37,646 nt of DNA, taken from a virus. Below are positions 10,617 through 15,864 of the stretch, in pieces; position 1 is the first letter of the stretch, and each line of letters starts with the position of its first letter. The notes under the pieces are model-generated. The model was not told where the DNA came from and did not search any database. It worked only from the letters and a program-made list of their open reading frames with translations. The position numbers were made by a program, and so were the translations under genes. The DNA lies in IMG/VR virus record IMGVR_UViG_3300025872_000141, positions 1-37,646 of that record. One strand, written 5' to 3'.

Positions 10617-11836
10617 CATGGATAATCAGCAGGGCACTTTGCGAGAGCTTGCGCTTTTCGCCGGAGCGGGAGGGGGAATCCTCGGCGGGATACTCTCAGG
10701 ATGGCGGACAGTCTGCGCCGTCGAAATCAACCCCTATGCCGCAGGCGTACTTGTCGCCAGACAAAACGACGGCATCCTTGCGCCTTTTCCTATATGGGAT
10801 GACATCAGAACTTTTGACGGCAAGCTGTGGCGAGGAATTGTTGACGTTGTATCGGGCGGGTTTCCTTGTCAGGACATCAGTTCTGCCGGAAGAGGAGCCG
10901 GAATCGAAGGAGAGAAATCAGGACTGTGGAAAGAAATGGCCCGGATTATTGGCGAGGTACGACCACGCTACGTCTACGTGGAAAACAGCCCAGTTCTCAC
11001 TTCTCGGGGACTCGGAGCCGTACTCGGAGACTTGGCCGCGATGGGGTATGACGCGCAATGGGGGGTTGTATCTGCAGCCGATACCGGCGCGCCTCATCTG
11101 CGCCAGAGAATCTGGATCAGGGCCGTTAATGGCAACACCAACGGCAACAGCGAATCAGTTATCACCCAGCATGATGAAACACCCTGGATGTCGAGCGTGG
11201 TGGCCGACTCCGCAAGCATCGGACAATCGAGATCGGGGGAACCTCTCATCGCCATGCATCGCAAGACGCAAGCAGAAGGGCAAGCAAATCATGTTGAGCC
11301 AGTCGGTTTCTATGGAAAATGGCCGGCTGAACCCGACGTGGGTCGAGTGGTTGATGAATTGGCCCTTAGGCTGGACTTCGCTGGAGCCGATGAAAAGTGA
11401 AAATTGGGAATACTGGAAGGAAAGCAGCGCAACGTACATTCAAAGTAACGGAATGCGTGAAATGTGGTTCGACAGAGACCCTTCAACGCCATCACAAGGA
11501 CAGGAATCCGCTGAACAATACGCCAAACAACGTAGAGATTCTGTGCCAAATTTGCCACACAGCGGAGCATATGACGGACGGAACATGGGGATCGGGGAAA
11601 GTGGGCCCGGCGATCTGCAAAGTTTGCAGCTCAACGTTTCAGCCGGTCAGAACGAGACGTGCTTCGATATGCAGCAAAGGATGCCTATTGGAATGGGGGC
11701 GGATCAACGCTGCAAAACGATGGGATACACCCCGCGCGTTATAACTGGATTGATAGCTAGGGCGGACCGACTTACAGCCATTGGCAATGGACAAGTTCCG
11801 CGAGTGGCTGCGACAGCATGGGAAATGCTGAGTTGA
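10613..11836 (+). CDS. Long +1-frame open reading frame overlapping the C5 methyltransferase; carries motif X at its end
   Basis: 407 codons open from the ATG at 10613, which overlaps the previous stop as ATGA and has GGGAG ~10 nt upstream. It covers the same DNA as the methyltransferase and the HNH gene in a different frame, yet shows protein-like motifs. These are STWKTAQFSLLGDSEPYSET (121-140) followed by WPRWGM, MATPTATANQ (173-182), WWPTPQASDN (196-205) and NPTWVEWLMNWPLGWTSLEP (240-259). Residues 382-407 contain ADRLTAIGNGQVPRVAATAW, the motif X end of a C5 methyltransferase. From memory, WPTP and LNPTWVEWLM sequences are annotated in phage methylase proteins. It may be a real second product or a frame kept open by chance; motif X must be used by something. 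Confidence 0.6.
   Translation: MTWIISRALCESLRFSPEREGESSAGYSQDGGQSAPSKSTPMPQAYLSPDKTTASLRLFLYGMTSELLTASCGEELLTLYRAGFLVRTSVLPEEEPESKERNQDCGKKWPGLLARYDHATSTWKTAQFSLLGDSEPYSETWPRWGMTRNGGLYLQPIPARLICARESGSGPLMATPTATANQLSPSMMKHPGCRAWWPTPQASDNRDRGNLSSPCIARRKQKGKQIMLSQSVSMENGRLNPTWVEWLMNWPLGWTSLEPMKSENWEYWKESSATYIQSNGMREMWFDRDPSTPSQGQESAEQYAKQRRDSVPNLPHSGAYDGRNMGIGESGPGDLQSLQLNVSAGQNETCFDMQQRMPIGMGADQRCKTMGYTPRVITGLIARADRLTAIGNGQVPRVAATAWEMLS
10618..11400 (+). CDS. C5 cytosine DNA methyltransferase, interrupted before motif X
   Basis: 260 residues from the ATG at 10618. Motif I FAGAGGG (14-20), motif IV GFPCQDIS with catalytic Cys84, motif VI ENSP (122-125), motif VIII LRQRIWI (161-167), a short variable region, then EPDVGRVVD (238-246, motif IX side). 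It would transfer methyl from SAM to C5 of cytosine. Motif X (GNGQVP) is missing from this frame: after ELALR the sequence is interrupted at about 11371, and the expected continuation ADRLTAIGNGQVP lies at 11762-11836, in frame +1. The insert between holds an HNH gene. The truncated protein may be inactive unless the frames are joined. Confidence 0.88.
   Translation: MDNQQGTLRELALFAGAGGGILGGILSGWRTVCAVEINPYAAGVLVARQNDGILAPFPIWDDIRTFDGKLWRGIVDVVSGGFPCQDISSAGRGAGIEGEKSGLWKEMARIIGEVRPRYVYVENSPVLTSRGLGAVLGDLAAMGYDAQWGVVSAADTGAPHLRQRIWIRAVNGNTNGNSESVITQHDETPWMSSVVADSASIGQSRSGEPLIAMHRKTQAEGQANHVEPVGFYGKWPAEPDVGRVVDELALRLDFAGADEK
11371..11761 (+). mobile_element. 391-nt insertion carrying an HNH gene, splitting the methyltransferase
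   Basis: Removing 11371-11761 joins ...GAATTGGCCCTTAGG to GCGGACCGACTTACAGCC and restores a continuous motif IX-X region reading ELALRADRLTAIGNGQVP. The left boundary ends CTTAGG, the right GCTAGG, so the exact edges are uncertain by a few bases. The HNH frame starts 26 nt inside the left edge and ends 17 nt before the right edge, leaving no room for a standard group I intron core. 391 is 3n+1, explaining why motif X is now in another frame. Confidence 0.6.
11397..11744 (+). CDS. HNH endonuclease, zinc-linked, inside the methyltransferase
   Basis: 115 residues from a GTG that overlaps the methyltransferase stop as GTGA. CVKC (20-23), RHH at 31-33, NNVEILCQICHTAEH (44-58) form a zinc-stabilised HNH site. 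A second zinc knuckle follows (CKVC 74-77, C92, C96), ending GRINAAKRW. I recognise this two-part layout from free-standing phage HNH proteins. It belongs to a different HNH group from the genes at 1453 and 6115. Probably a homing endonuclease specific for the methyltransferase gene. Confidence 0.88.
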   Translation: MKIGNTGRKAAQRTFKVTECVKCGSTETLQRHHKDRNPLNNTPNNVEILCQICHTAEHMTDGTWGSGKVGPAICKVCSSTFQPVRTRRASICSKGCLLEWGRINAAKRWDTPRAL

Positions 11837-12828
11837 ACCCCGAAAAACTCGCCAAACTCACTCCCCACGGCGTGACAGACCTCATCGGCAAGGAAACCTC
11901 GCTCAATGTTGTGTCCGTCAGCGGTGGCAAAGATTCTACTGCAACACTGCTGCTCGCCATTGAACGCGACGTGCCGAATCTCAGGGCTGTCTTTGCCGAT
12001 ACAGGGAATGAGCATCCGGCGACATATGAGTACGTCGATTATCTAGAGCAGGCTGTTGGCGTCCCAATCCGCAGAGTGAGGGCGTCATTTAAAGCGCAGA
12101 TTGCGAAAAAGCGTGAGTGGATTGTGGCCCGCTGGGCAAAGGATGGAGTGCCGCAGAATTGCATCGACCGCGCCCTTGAGCTGCTTGTACCGACCGGAAA
12201 CCCTTTTTTGGATTTGTGTCTTTGGAAAGGTCGGTTTCCGAGTGTAAAGGGGAGATTCTGTACCGATGAGCTGAAAGTCTCCCCCATTTTGGAGCAGATT
12301 TTCATCCCCGCGATCAAAGACGGATATCAGGTCATCTCGTGGCAAGGTGTGCGAGCCGATGAATCTGCCAGTCGGTCCAAACTGCCGGAGTCCGATGTTG
12401 GCGATCTTGGCGAGATCAATTACAGGCCTATCCTGCGGTGGGCTGCAGAGAATTGTTTCGAGATGCACCGCAAGCATGGGGTCAAATGGAATCCGCTGTA
12501 TGAGCAAGGCATGAGTCGAGTGGGCTGTATGCCCTGCATCATGGCGCGCAAGGGCGAACTGGCCGAAATCCAGCGACGATTCCCGGAGGAGTTAGACCGC
12601 GTCGAGCAATGGGAGTGGTTGGTGTCTGAGGTAAGCAAGAGAGGATCGCCAACATTTCTCGATGGTCGAATTCCAGCGGCATTGCTCGATGACGAAAACA
12701 TCCACTACAGCACGCATGGCATGGGCTACATGCGCGAGTGGGCTTTAACGTCGCGTGGCGGGAGGCAGACCGATATTTTCGCCGATGACACTCCCATGTG
12801 CCTGTCCAGTTACGGGCTTTGCGAATGA
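11833..12828 (+). CDS. PAPS reductase-family PP-loop protein
   Basis: 331 residues from a TTG at 11833, which gives the same N-terminus (NPEKLAKLTPHGV) as the next gene and a TTGA overlap with the long frame before it; an ATG at 11818 is the alternative. SGGKDST (30-36) is the PP-loop, followed by FADTGNEHP (54-62). Further on are RFCTDELK, WQGVRADES and GCMPC, all usual for phage members of the PAPS reductase/DUF3440-like group. The real substrate is probably not PAPS. Relatives such as DndC use this fold to put sulfur into DNA, and position next to methyltransferases suggests DNA or tRNA modification, which is inference. Confidence 0.88.
   Translation: MNPEKLAKLTPHGVTDLIGKETSLNVVSVSGGKDSTATLLLAIERDVPNLRAVFADTGNEHPATYEYVDYLEQAVGVPIRRVRASFKAQIAKKREWIVARWAKDGVPQNCIDRALELLVPTGNPFLDLCLWKGRFPSVKGRFCTDELKVSPILEQIFIPAIKDGYQVISWQGVRADESASRSKLPESDVGDLGEINYRPILRWAAENCFEMHRKHGVKWNPLYEQGMSRVGCMPCIMARKGELAEIQRRFPEELDRVEQWEWLVSEVSKRGSPTFLDGRIPAALLDDENIHYSTHGMGYMREWALTSRGGRQTDIFADDTPMCLSSYGLCE
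11834..11873 (+). repeat. Direct repeat copy 1 (5' end of PP-loop gene)
   Basis: TGAACCCCGAAAAACTCGCC and about 20 further bases recur at 12826-12865 with two or three mismatches. Both copies overlap a stop codon and encode the same N-terminus, NPEKLAKLTPHGV. The mismatches near the end are silent in the protein. Confidence 0.85.
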
Positions 12829-13322
12829 ACCCCGAAAAACTCGCCAAACTTACCCCCCACGGCGTAGACCCTGGCAAAGCTCCGGGCCGTGGAACGCCCG
12901 AGATCACCGCGCAGGACATTGCAGCGGCGATGGGTATGGCGAGGCTGTCGGAGCTTGAGTACCAGATACTTCTTGTTAAGTATGCGGGTCACGGTCGATT
13001 TATGATCCTCTTTGCCACAATCTGGGATTGGGTGTTGCACCAAAATTCGTGGAAAGAACCGAAAAAACGAAATCTTCAGATGTGCGCAGAGATCACGATG
13101 GCCGCCACATCTCGTTTTATGGGCAAGGATCGCTGCGAGGTATGCGAGGGCACAGGGGAGGACTGGTCAGTCGCACCGCCCATAACCTGCAAAGCATGTC
13201 ACGGTCATGGCACAGTGCCGGACACGGGCAGGTTCGAGGGCGTGTGGCAGAGCAGGTACAGGATGCTGATCGCGATGCTTGAGGACGCAGAGGAGCGGGC
13301 ATTGCGAAGGGTGAAGGCGTGA
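12825..13322 (+). CDS. Antitermination protein Q-like, with CxxCxGxG zinc motif
   Basis: 165 residues from the ATG at 12825 (ATGA overlap). The N-terminal half is helical, with 'LSELEYQILLVKYAGHG' and 'IWDWVLHQNSW'. Residues ~106-133 hold CEVCEGTG and CKACHGHG, a DnaJ-like pair of zinc knuckles seen in one group of lambdoid Q proteins and related phage regulators. Its position, just before a strong promoter, a structured leader, a terminator and the lysis/late genes, is that of Q. It would load on RNA polymerase paused at the late promoter and let it pass the leader terminator. Naming is by motif plus context. Confidence 0.65.
   Translation: MNPEKLAKLTPHGVDPGKAPGRGTPEITAQDIAAAMGMARLSELEYQILLVKYAGHGRFMILFATIWDWVLHQNSWKEPKKRNLQMCAEITMAATSRFMGKDRCEVCEGTGEDWSVAPPITCKACHGHGTVPDTGRFEGVWQSRYRMLIAMLEDAEERALRRVKA
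12826..12865 (+). repeat. Direct repeat copy 2 (5' end of Q-like gene)
   Basis: Partner of the copy at 11834-11873. The repeats flank the PP-loop gene exactly, so that gene plus one repeat forms a unit of about 992 nt that homologous recombination between the repeats could gain or lose. Confidence 0.85.
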
Positions 13323-13366
13323 TGCTGCTCGCAATCGAAAAACAGACTGAGGAGGTAATGCGATGA
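13322..13366 (+). CDS. 14-codon mini-ORF, possible coupler
   Basis: ATG at 13322 shares one base with the Q-like stop (TGATG), and its stop (13364-13366) overlaps the next start as ATGA. The predicted peptide is MLLAIEKQTEEVMR. Its sequence contains GAGGAGGT, which serves as the ribosome binding site of the next gene. It may be only a spacer, or may keep ribosomes on the message. Confidence 0.25.
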   Translation: MLLAIEKQTEEVMR

Positions 13367-13536
13367 ACCGCGAGGATTACCCCAAGCTGCAGGCGCACGC
13401 ACGCATCGGGAATGTGATATTTGCTCCGGGCGTGTCGGAAAGAACCGTTGTCGAATACGCAATGGCTGCGGGAAGAGCAAATATGGAAGGATACAGATGG
13501 CTAAAATCATTCTATTCACAGGGATCACGTCATTAG
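13363..13536 (+). CDS. Small hypothetical protein (57 aa)
   Basis: 57 residues, strong ribosome binding site GGAGGT 7 nt before the ATG. MNREDYPKLQAHARIGNVIF then 'GVSERTVVEYAMAAGRAN'. The C-terminal part is basic. No family known to me; the layout (short strand, helix with ERTV) could be a minimal DNA- or RNA-binding protein. It overlaps the next gene by 40 nt in another frame. Confidence 0.5.
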   Translation: MNREDYPKLQAHARIGNVIFAPGVSERTVVEYAMAAGRANMEGYRWLKSFYSQGSRH

Positions 13537-13712
13537 ACTTGCCCCCTGATCGTGTCTTGGAGCAGGCCATCGGGCAGCTCGAAGGCGTTGTCATCATGGG
13601 TTTCGACAAGGATGGTGGTGAGTATTTCGCATCATCCTATGCAGACGGAGGGACTGTTATCTGGCTTGCTGAGAGAATGAAAAGAGCGCTGCTTAATGTG
13701 GCGGCGGACTAA
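13497..13712 (+). CDS. Conserved-looking small phage protein (71 aa)
   Basis: 71 residues: MAKIILFTGITSLDLPPDRV, then ALEQAIGQLEGV-type helix, a strand VVIMGFDKDGGEYFASSYAD and a C-terminal helix TVIWLAERMKRALL. The pattern 'LPxDRVLEQAxGxLxxVVIxGxDxDGxEYFASSxADGxxVxWLxER' is one I know from short proteins in many phages, usually of unknown function and sited near the end of the early region. It is the last gene before the late promoter. A good AAGGATACAG ribosome binding region precedes it. Confidence 0.8.
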   Translation: MAKIILFTGITSLDLPPDRVLEQAIGQLEGVVIMGFDKDGGEYFASSYADGGTVIWLAERMKRALLNVAAD

Positions 13713-13722
13713 GCGTGGAGGC

Positions 13723-13750
13723 TTGACTCCCCTCCCGAAATCTGTATATT
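13723..13750 (+). promoter_or_regulatory. Strong sigma70-like promoter, probable late promoter (pR'-like)
   Basis: TTGACT (13723-13728), 16-nt spacer, TATATT (13745-13750): five of six matches in both hexamers, the best promoter seen in the window. Transcription would begin near 13757. It follows the Q-like gene and precedes a terminator about 200 nt away, as with lambda pR' and tR'. Confidence 0.75.
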
Positions 13751-13756
13751 GACAAA

Positions 13757-13970
13757 TCTAAGGGGACGTGTCTCCGCGGTTCCCTTGGCCGGTAGCGTAG
13801 CCATTGGGCGCTACAGGTAGCTGGTCCACCGTAGGTAGTGGGTAGCCAGTAAACGTGTCAAGTCCAACTTGGCATGATCAAGTCCGCAATGGCCGGCATC
13901 CGGGGACGCTCGGAGTATATGCAGGTGCGAGTCACCTGCTCACAGAACCCGCCGAAGCGGGTTTTGTCTT
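13757..13970 (+). ncRNA. Structured late leader RNA
   Basis: No credible gene. GCCGG (13788-13792) pairs with CCGGC (13893-13897) and encloses three hairpins: GTAGCG/CGCTAC (13792-13814), CTGG-CCAC with GTGG-CCAG (13821-13849) and CAAGT-CCA-ACTTG (13859-13871). A 7-bp hairpin GCAGGTG/CACCTGC (13921-13939) and then the terminator follow. The expected ~210-nt transcript matches the idea of a terminated leader such as lambda 6S RNA (194 nt). An independent regulatory RNA is also possible. Confidence 0.5.
13946..13970 (+). terminator. Intrinsic terminator in late leader (tR'-like)
   Basis: Stem AACCCGC (13946-13952), loop CGAA, GCGGGTT (13957-13963), followed by TTGTCTTTT. Placed between the strong promoter and the lysis genes, it would block late transcription until antitermination by the Q-like protein. 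Confidence 0.8.
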
Positions 13971-14106
13971 TTCTGTCCCCTGAAAATATCCAAGTGCGCA
14001 TTATTCCATCCAGATACATGCGCCAAATTCATACCACCCGCCCAATCCATAACGGAAAGGAATACAACGAAAACTGCCGGGCTATCGTCGCGGCTGAGGA
14101 CTCGCT
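13971..14106 (+). other. 136-nt untranslated stretch before the first late gene
   Basis: No gene supported on either strand; an 81-codon frame at 13874-14119 runs through the leader structures and is rejected. It is A+C-rich and lacks obvious hairpins. The last part contains GAGGA about 10 nt before the ATG at 14107. Confidence 0.5.
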
Positions 14107-14334
14107 ATGGAAATACTAGACCCAGCGATGTCAGTCGTGGAACGGTGGGGAATTGTCGGCGTGCTCGCACTGGTGATCGCGGGGCTGATCATGACTGTGG
14201 TCAGGCTGGACGGACGCAACCAAAATCTCGTGGACCGGCACCTGGACGACAAGGTGAAGCAAATCGAGGGGGCAACAACTACCAACAACTTGCTCGGTCA
14301 GATACTCAAGCTGGTCGAGAGGATGGACAGATGA
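14107..14334 (+). CDS. Small membrane protein, first late gene (75 aa)
   Basis: 75 residues with one clear membrane helix (WGIVGVLALVIAGLIMTVV, ~14-32), preceded by an acidic N-terminus and followed by a polar helix (DRHLDDKVKQIEG...LLGQILKLVERMDR). The one-TM plus coiled tail layout matches small proteins found at the head of phage lysis cassettes, sometimes called holin-like or hemolysin XhlA-like. I cannot tell whether it forms holes; the better holin candidate is at 15682. ATGA overlap with the next gene. Confidence 0.6.
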   Translation: MEILDPAMSVVERWGIVGVLALVIAGLIMTVVRLDGRNQNLVDRHLDDKVKQIEGATTTNNLLGQILKLVERMDR

Positions 14335-14519
14335 AGTGGCTCGACACGTTAATCAGTCCGTTTCGCGCGCCCAACGGCATCCACGATGAACGACTGGACA
14401 AACTCGAAGCGGAGTTGAGGGTGCACGAAGAGCGTCGAGACAAATCAATCAGGCAGATAGCCGCAGCAATAGCGCGGATCGAAAAAAGCGAGGCACAAGG
14501 AGAGGGCAAGCGTGCATGA
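14331..14519 (+). CDS. Small coiled-coil protein (62 aa)
   Basis: 62 residues from the ATG at 14331 (MKWLDTLISPFRAPNG), ATGA overlap with the gene before; in-frame sequence further upstream is shadow. From residue ~18 on it is one long charged helix (DERLDKLEAELRVHEERRDKSIRQ...), likely a coiled coil. The amphipathic N-terminus could touch the membrane. It and its two neighbours are of similar size and all carry a membrane segment and/or coiled coil, so they may form a membrane complex. Confidence 0.55.
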   Translation: MKWLDTLISPFRAPNGIHDERLDKLEAELRVHEERRDKSIRQIAAAIARIEKSEAQGEGKRA

Positions 14520-14793
14520 AATTCTGTTGTCATGTGTCCTCGTGACTCAGGCTGTAATCCTGCTGGTCTCGTGGCTCAAGTACATGCACCAGCGGATGAT
14601 TGATGAGCGCATCGGGCGGATGGAGCGCATTCTGGACATTGCCGAATCTGTCCTGTTCAACCAGCGGCGGTTCCTCCCGATGATGACTGCGATGGCCGAC
14701 ATGCACGAGGCGGTGTGTGGTCATTCGCAACTCTCTCAAGACCTGCGGAGTGAGGCGGTGGTGAAGGATTGGGCAGACGATGTGGACCGTTGA
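14512..14793 (+). CDS. Single-TM protein (93 aa)
   Basis: 93 residues from a GTG at 14512, overlapping the previous gene by 8 nt. The N-terminal helix (EILLSCVLVTQAVILLVSWL, ~3-22) is hydrophobic; the rest is a helical, amphipathic domain (YMHQRMIDERIGRMERILDIAESVLF...). The topology is like that of the first late gene. Role unknown; an antiholin, holin partner or i-spanin-like part are possibilities. It overlaps the next gene by 14 nt. Confidence 0.55.
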   Translation: MHEILLSCVLVTQAVILLVSWLKYMHQRMIDERIGRMERILDIAESVLFNQRRFLPMMTAMADMHEAVCGHSQLSQDLRSEAVVKDWADDVDR

Positions 14794-15613
14794 GCGGTTC
14801 GCGTACCTCCCACAGTGTGTGCTCGGCGAGTTGTTCATCCCTGATTGCCCGCGTATCTGGACAATCGAACGCCCGTGGCGTGACAACATCAAACAGCAGT
14901 CCTGCATCCCTGAAGGTGAATACGGACTTAAAGTACATACCGGACGGATTCAGCCGGCCATCCTGATCGACGGCGTACCGAATCGAACGGCGATCCTTTT
15001 TCACTCGGCGAACTACGCATCTGAACTCATGGGCTGCATCGCTCCAGGATTGCACTGGAGGACCGGCGAGCCTCCAGCAGTCCTTAACAGCAAGGCCGCA
15101 ATGGCAACGCTCATGGAACGATTCAAGGCCGATAACGAGCGCGGTGTTTTGCGGATCACGACGAAGAGATCGTTGGTTGGGGGGAGCATGAAACTATTCA
15201 TCGACTGCGAGTGGAACAGTTATCGGGGCGAACTGATTTCCATCGCTCTGGTGCCGCTGAAGGATGATAGGCCGGCGTTCTACGGCGCGATTCCTCCCCC
15301 GGAGAATCTTGACCCTTGGGCGGCTGAAAACGTGATGCCGGTCATTGGCGAGCCGACGGCATTCTCGGGCGAGGTCGAATTGGGGGCCAATGTTGCCCGC
15401 TATCTACAGCAGTTCCGAAAAGCACACATCATCGCCGATTGGCCCGAAGACATTGAACGGTTCTGTCGGCTGTTGATATGCGGGCCGGGTGAAAGATTCG
15501 ACACACCGCCGCTCACGATGGAAGTGCTGCGAATCGACGCGAAGAGCAAAACACCGCACAACGCATTGGCCGATGCCGTGGCGTTGCGTGACGCCTACAA
15601 AACATCGCTTTAG
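14780..15613 (+). CDS. DUF5675 domain fused to a 3'-5' exonuclease-like domain
   Basis: 277 residues. Residues 1 to ~130 look like DUF5675: TIERPWRDNIKQQSCIPEGE, then VPNRTAILFHSANYASELMGCI. It is a compact beta domain found in phage lysis cassettes and thought, not shown, to process peptidoglycan. Residue 137 (Met, ATG at 15188, preceded by GGGGGGAG) begins MKLFIDCEWNSYRGELISIA, the DEDD-type start of phage 3'-5' exonucleases of the DUF5051 group (D142, E144), with FCRLLICGPGERF and HNALADAVALRDAY (Asp of motif III) near the end. Normally these are separate genes. The strong internal ribosome site suggests the exonuclease is also made alone. Confidence 0.75.
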   Translation: MWTVERFAYLPQCVLGELFIPDCPRIWTIERPWRDNIKQQSCIPEGEYGLKVHTGRIQPAILIDGVPNRTAILFHSANYASELMGCIAPGLHWRTGEPPAVLNSKAAMATLMERFKADNERGVLRITTKRSLVGGSMKLFIDCEWNSYRGELISIALVPLKDDRPAFYGAIPPPENLDPWAAENVMPVIGEPTAFSGEVELGANVARYLQQFRKAHIIADWPEDIERFCRLLICGPGERFDTPPLTMEVLRIDAKSKTPHNALADAVALRDAYKTSL

Positions 15614-15616
15614 CCC

Positions 15617-15664
15617 CGGACGGCACTGAACACCCCTCCTCCCCTTCGCCGTCCGTGGGCTTTT
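15617..15664 (+). terminator. Intrinsic terminator after the fusion gene
   Basis: CGGACGGC (15617-15624) pairs with GCCGTCCG (15648-15655), 23-nt loop, then TGGGCTTTTTA. An 8-bp perfect stem and T5. It lies before the holin and may reduce expression of the genes downstream. Confidence 0.7.
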
Positions 15665-15681
15665 TATCACTGGAGACTGAA

Positions 15682-15864
15682 ATGGGCGCAATCCTCGACT
15701 TCCTGAAAGAGCGCATCACCGAAAAGAGCACGTGGGCTGGACTCATCGTGCTGATCCTCGGCATTGTTGGCATCGAGGCCACTGCGGTACAGACCGAGAC
15801 AATGGCCGGTGCAATCACTGCGCTGCTGGGCGTGATCCTCGGGCTGCTCCCCGAGAAAAAATGA
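15682..15864 (+). CDS. Holin-like protein (60 aa)
   Basis: 60 residues from the ATG at 15682, ribosome site GGAGA upstream; a longer frame from 15655 would begin inside the terminator stem. Charged N-terminus (MGAILDFLKERITEKS), two hydrophobic helices (TWAGLIVLILGIVGIEATAV and ETMAGAITALLGVILGLLP) and a basic tail (EKK). This is the layout of class II phage holins. It is followed at once by the Rz/Rz1 pair. ATGA overlap with Rz. Confidence 0.75.
   Translation: MGAILDFLKERITEKSTWAGLIVLILGIVGIEATAVQTETMAGAITALLGVILGLLPEKK

Noticed and set aside
11371-11761. Classical group I intron around the HNH gene in the methyltransferase
   Set aside because: Only about 43 nt lie outside the HNH frame, too little for the P3-P8 core, and I could not find a convincing core inside the frame. 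A small unusual intron is left open as a finding.
10618-11836. Programmed +1 frameshift as the established explanation for motif X in frame B
   Set aside because: No clear +1 slippery signal (such as a CCC-T or rare-codon/stop context with upstream Shine-Dalgarno) was found near the 11398-11400 stop. A shift there would leave ~120 foreign residues before motif X, so it is listed only as one option.
13874-14119. 81-codon frame in the late leader
   Set aside because: It runs through the GCAGGTG hairpin and the terminator, has no ribosome site and no protein-like pattern.
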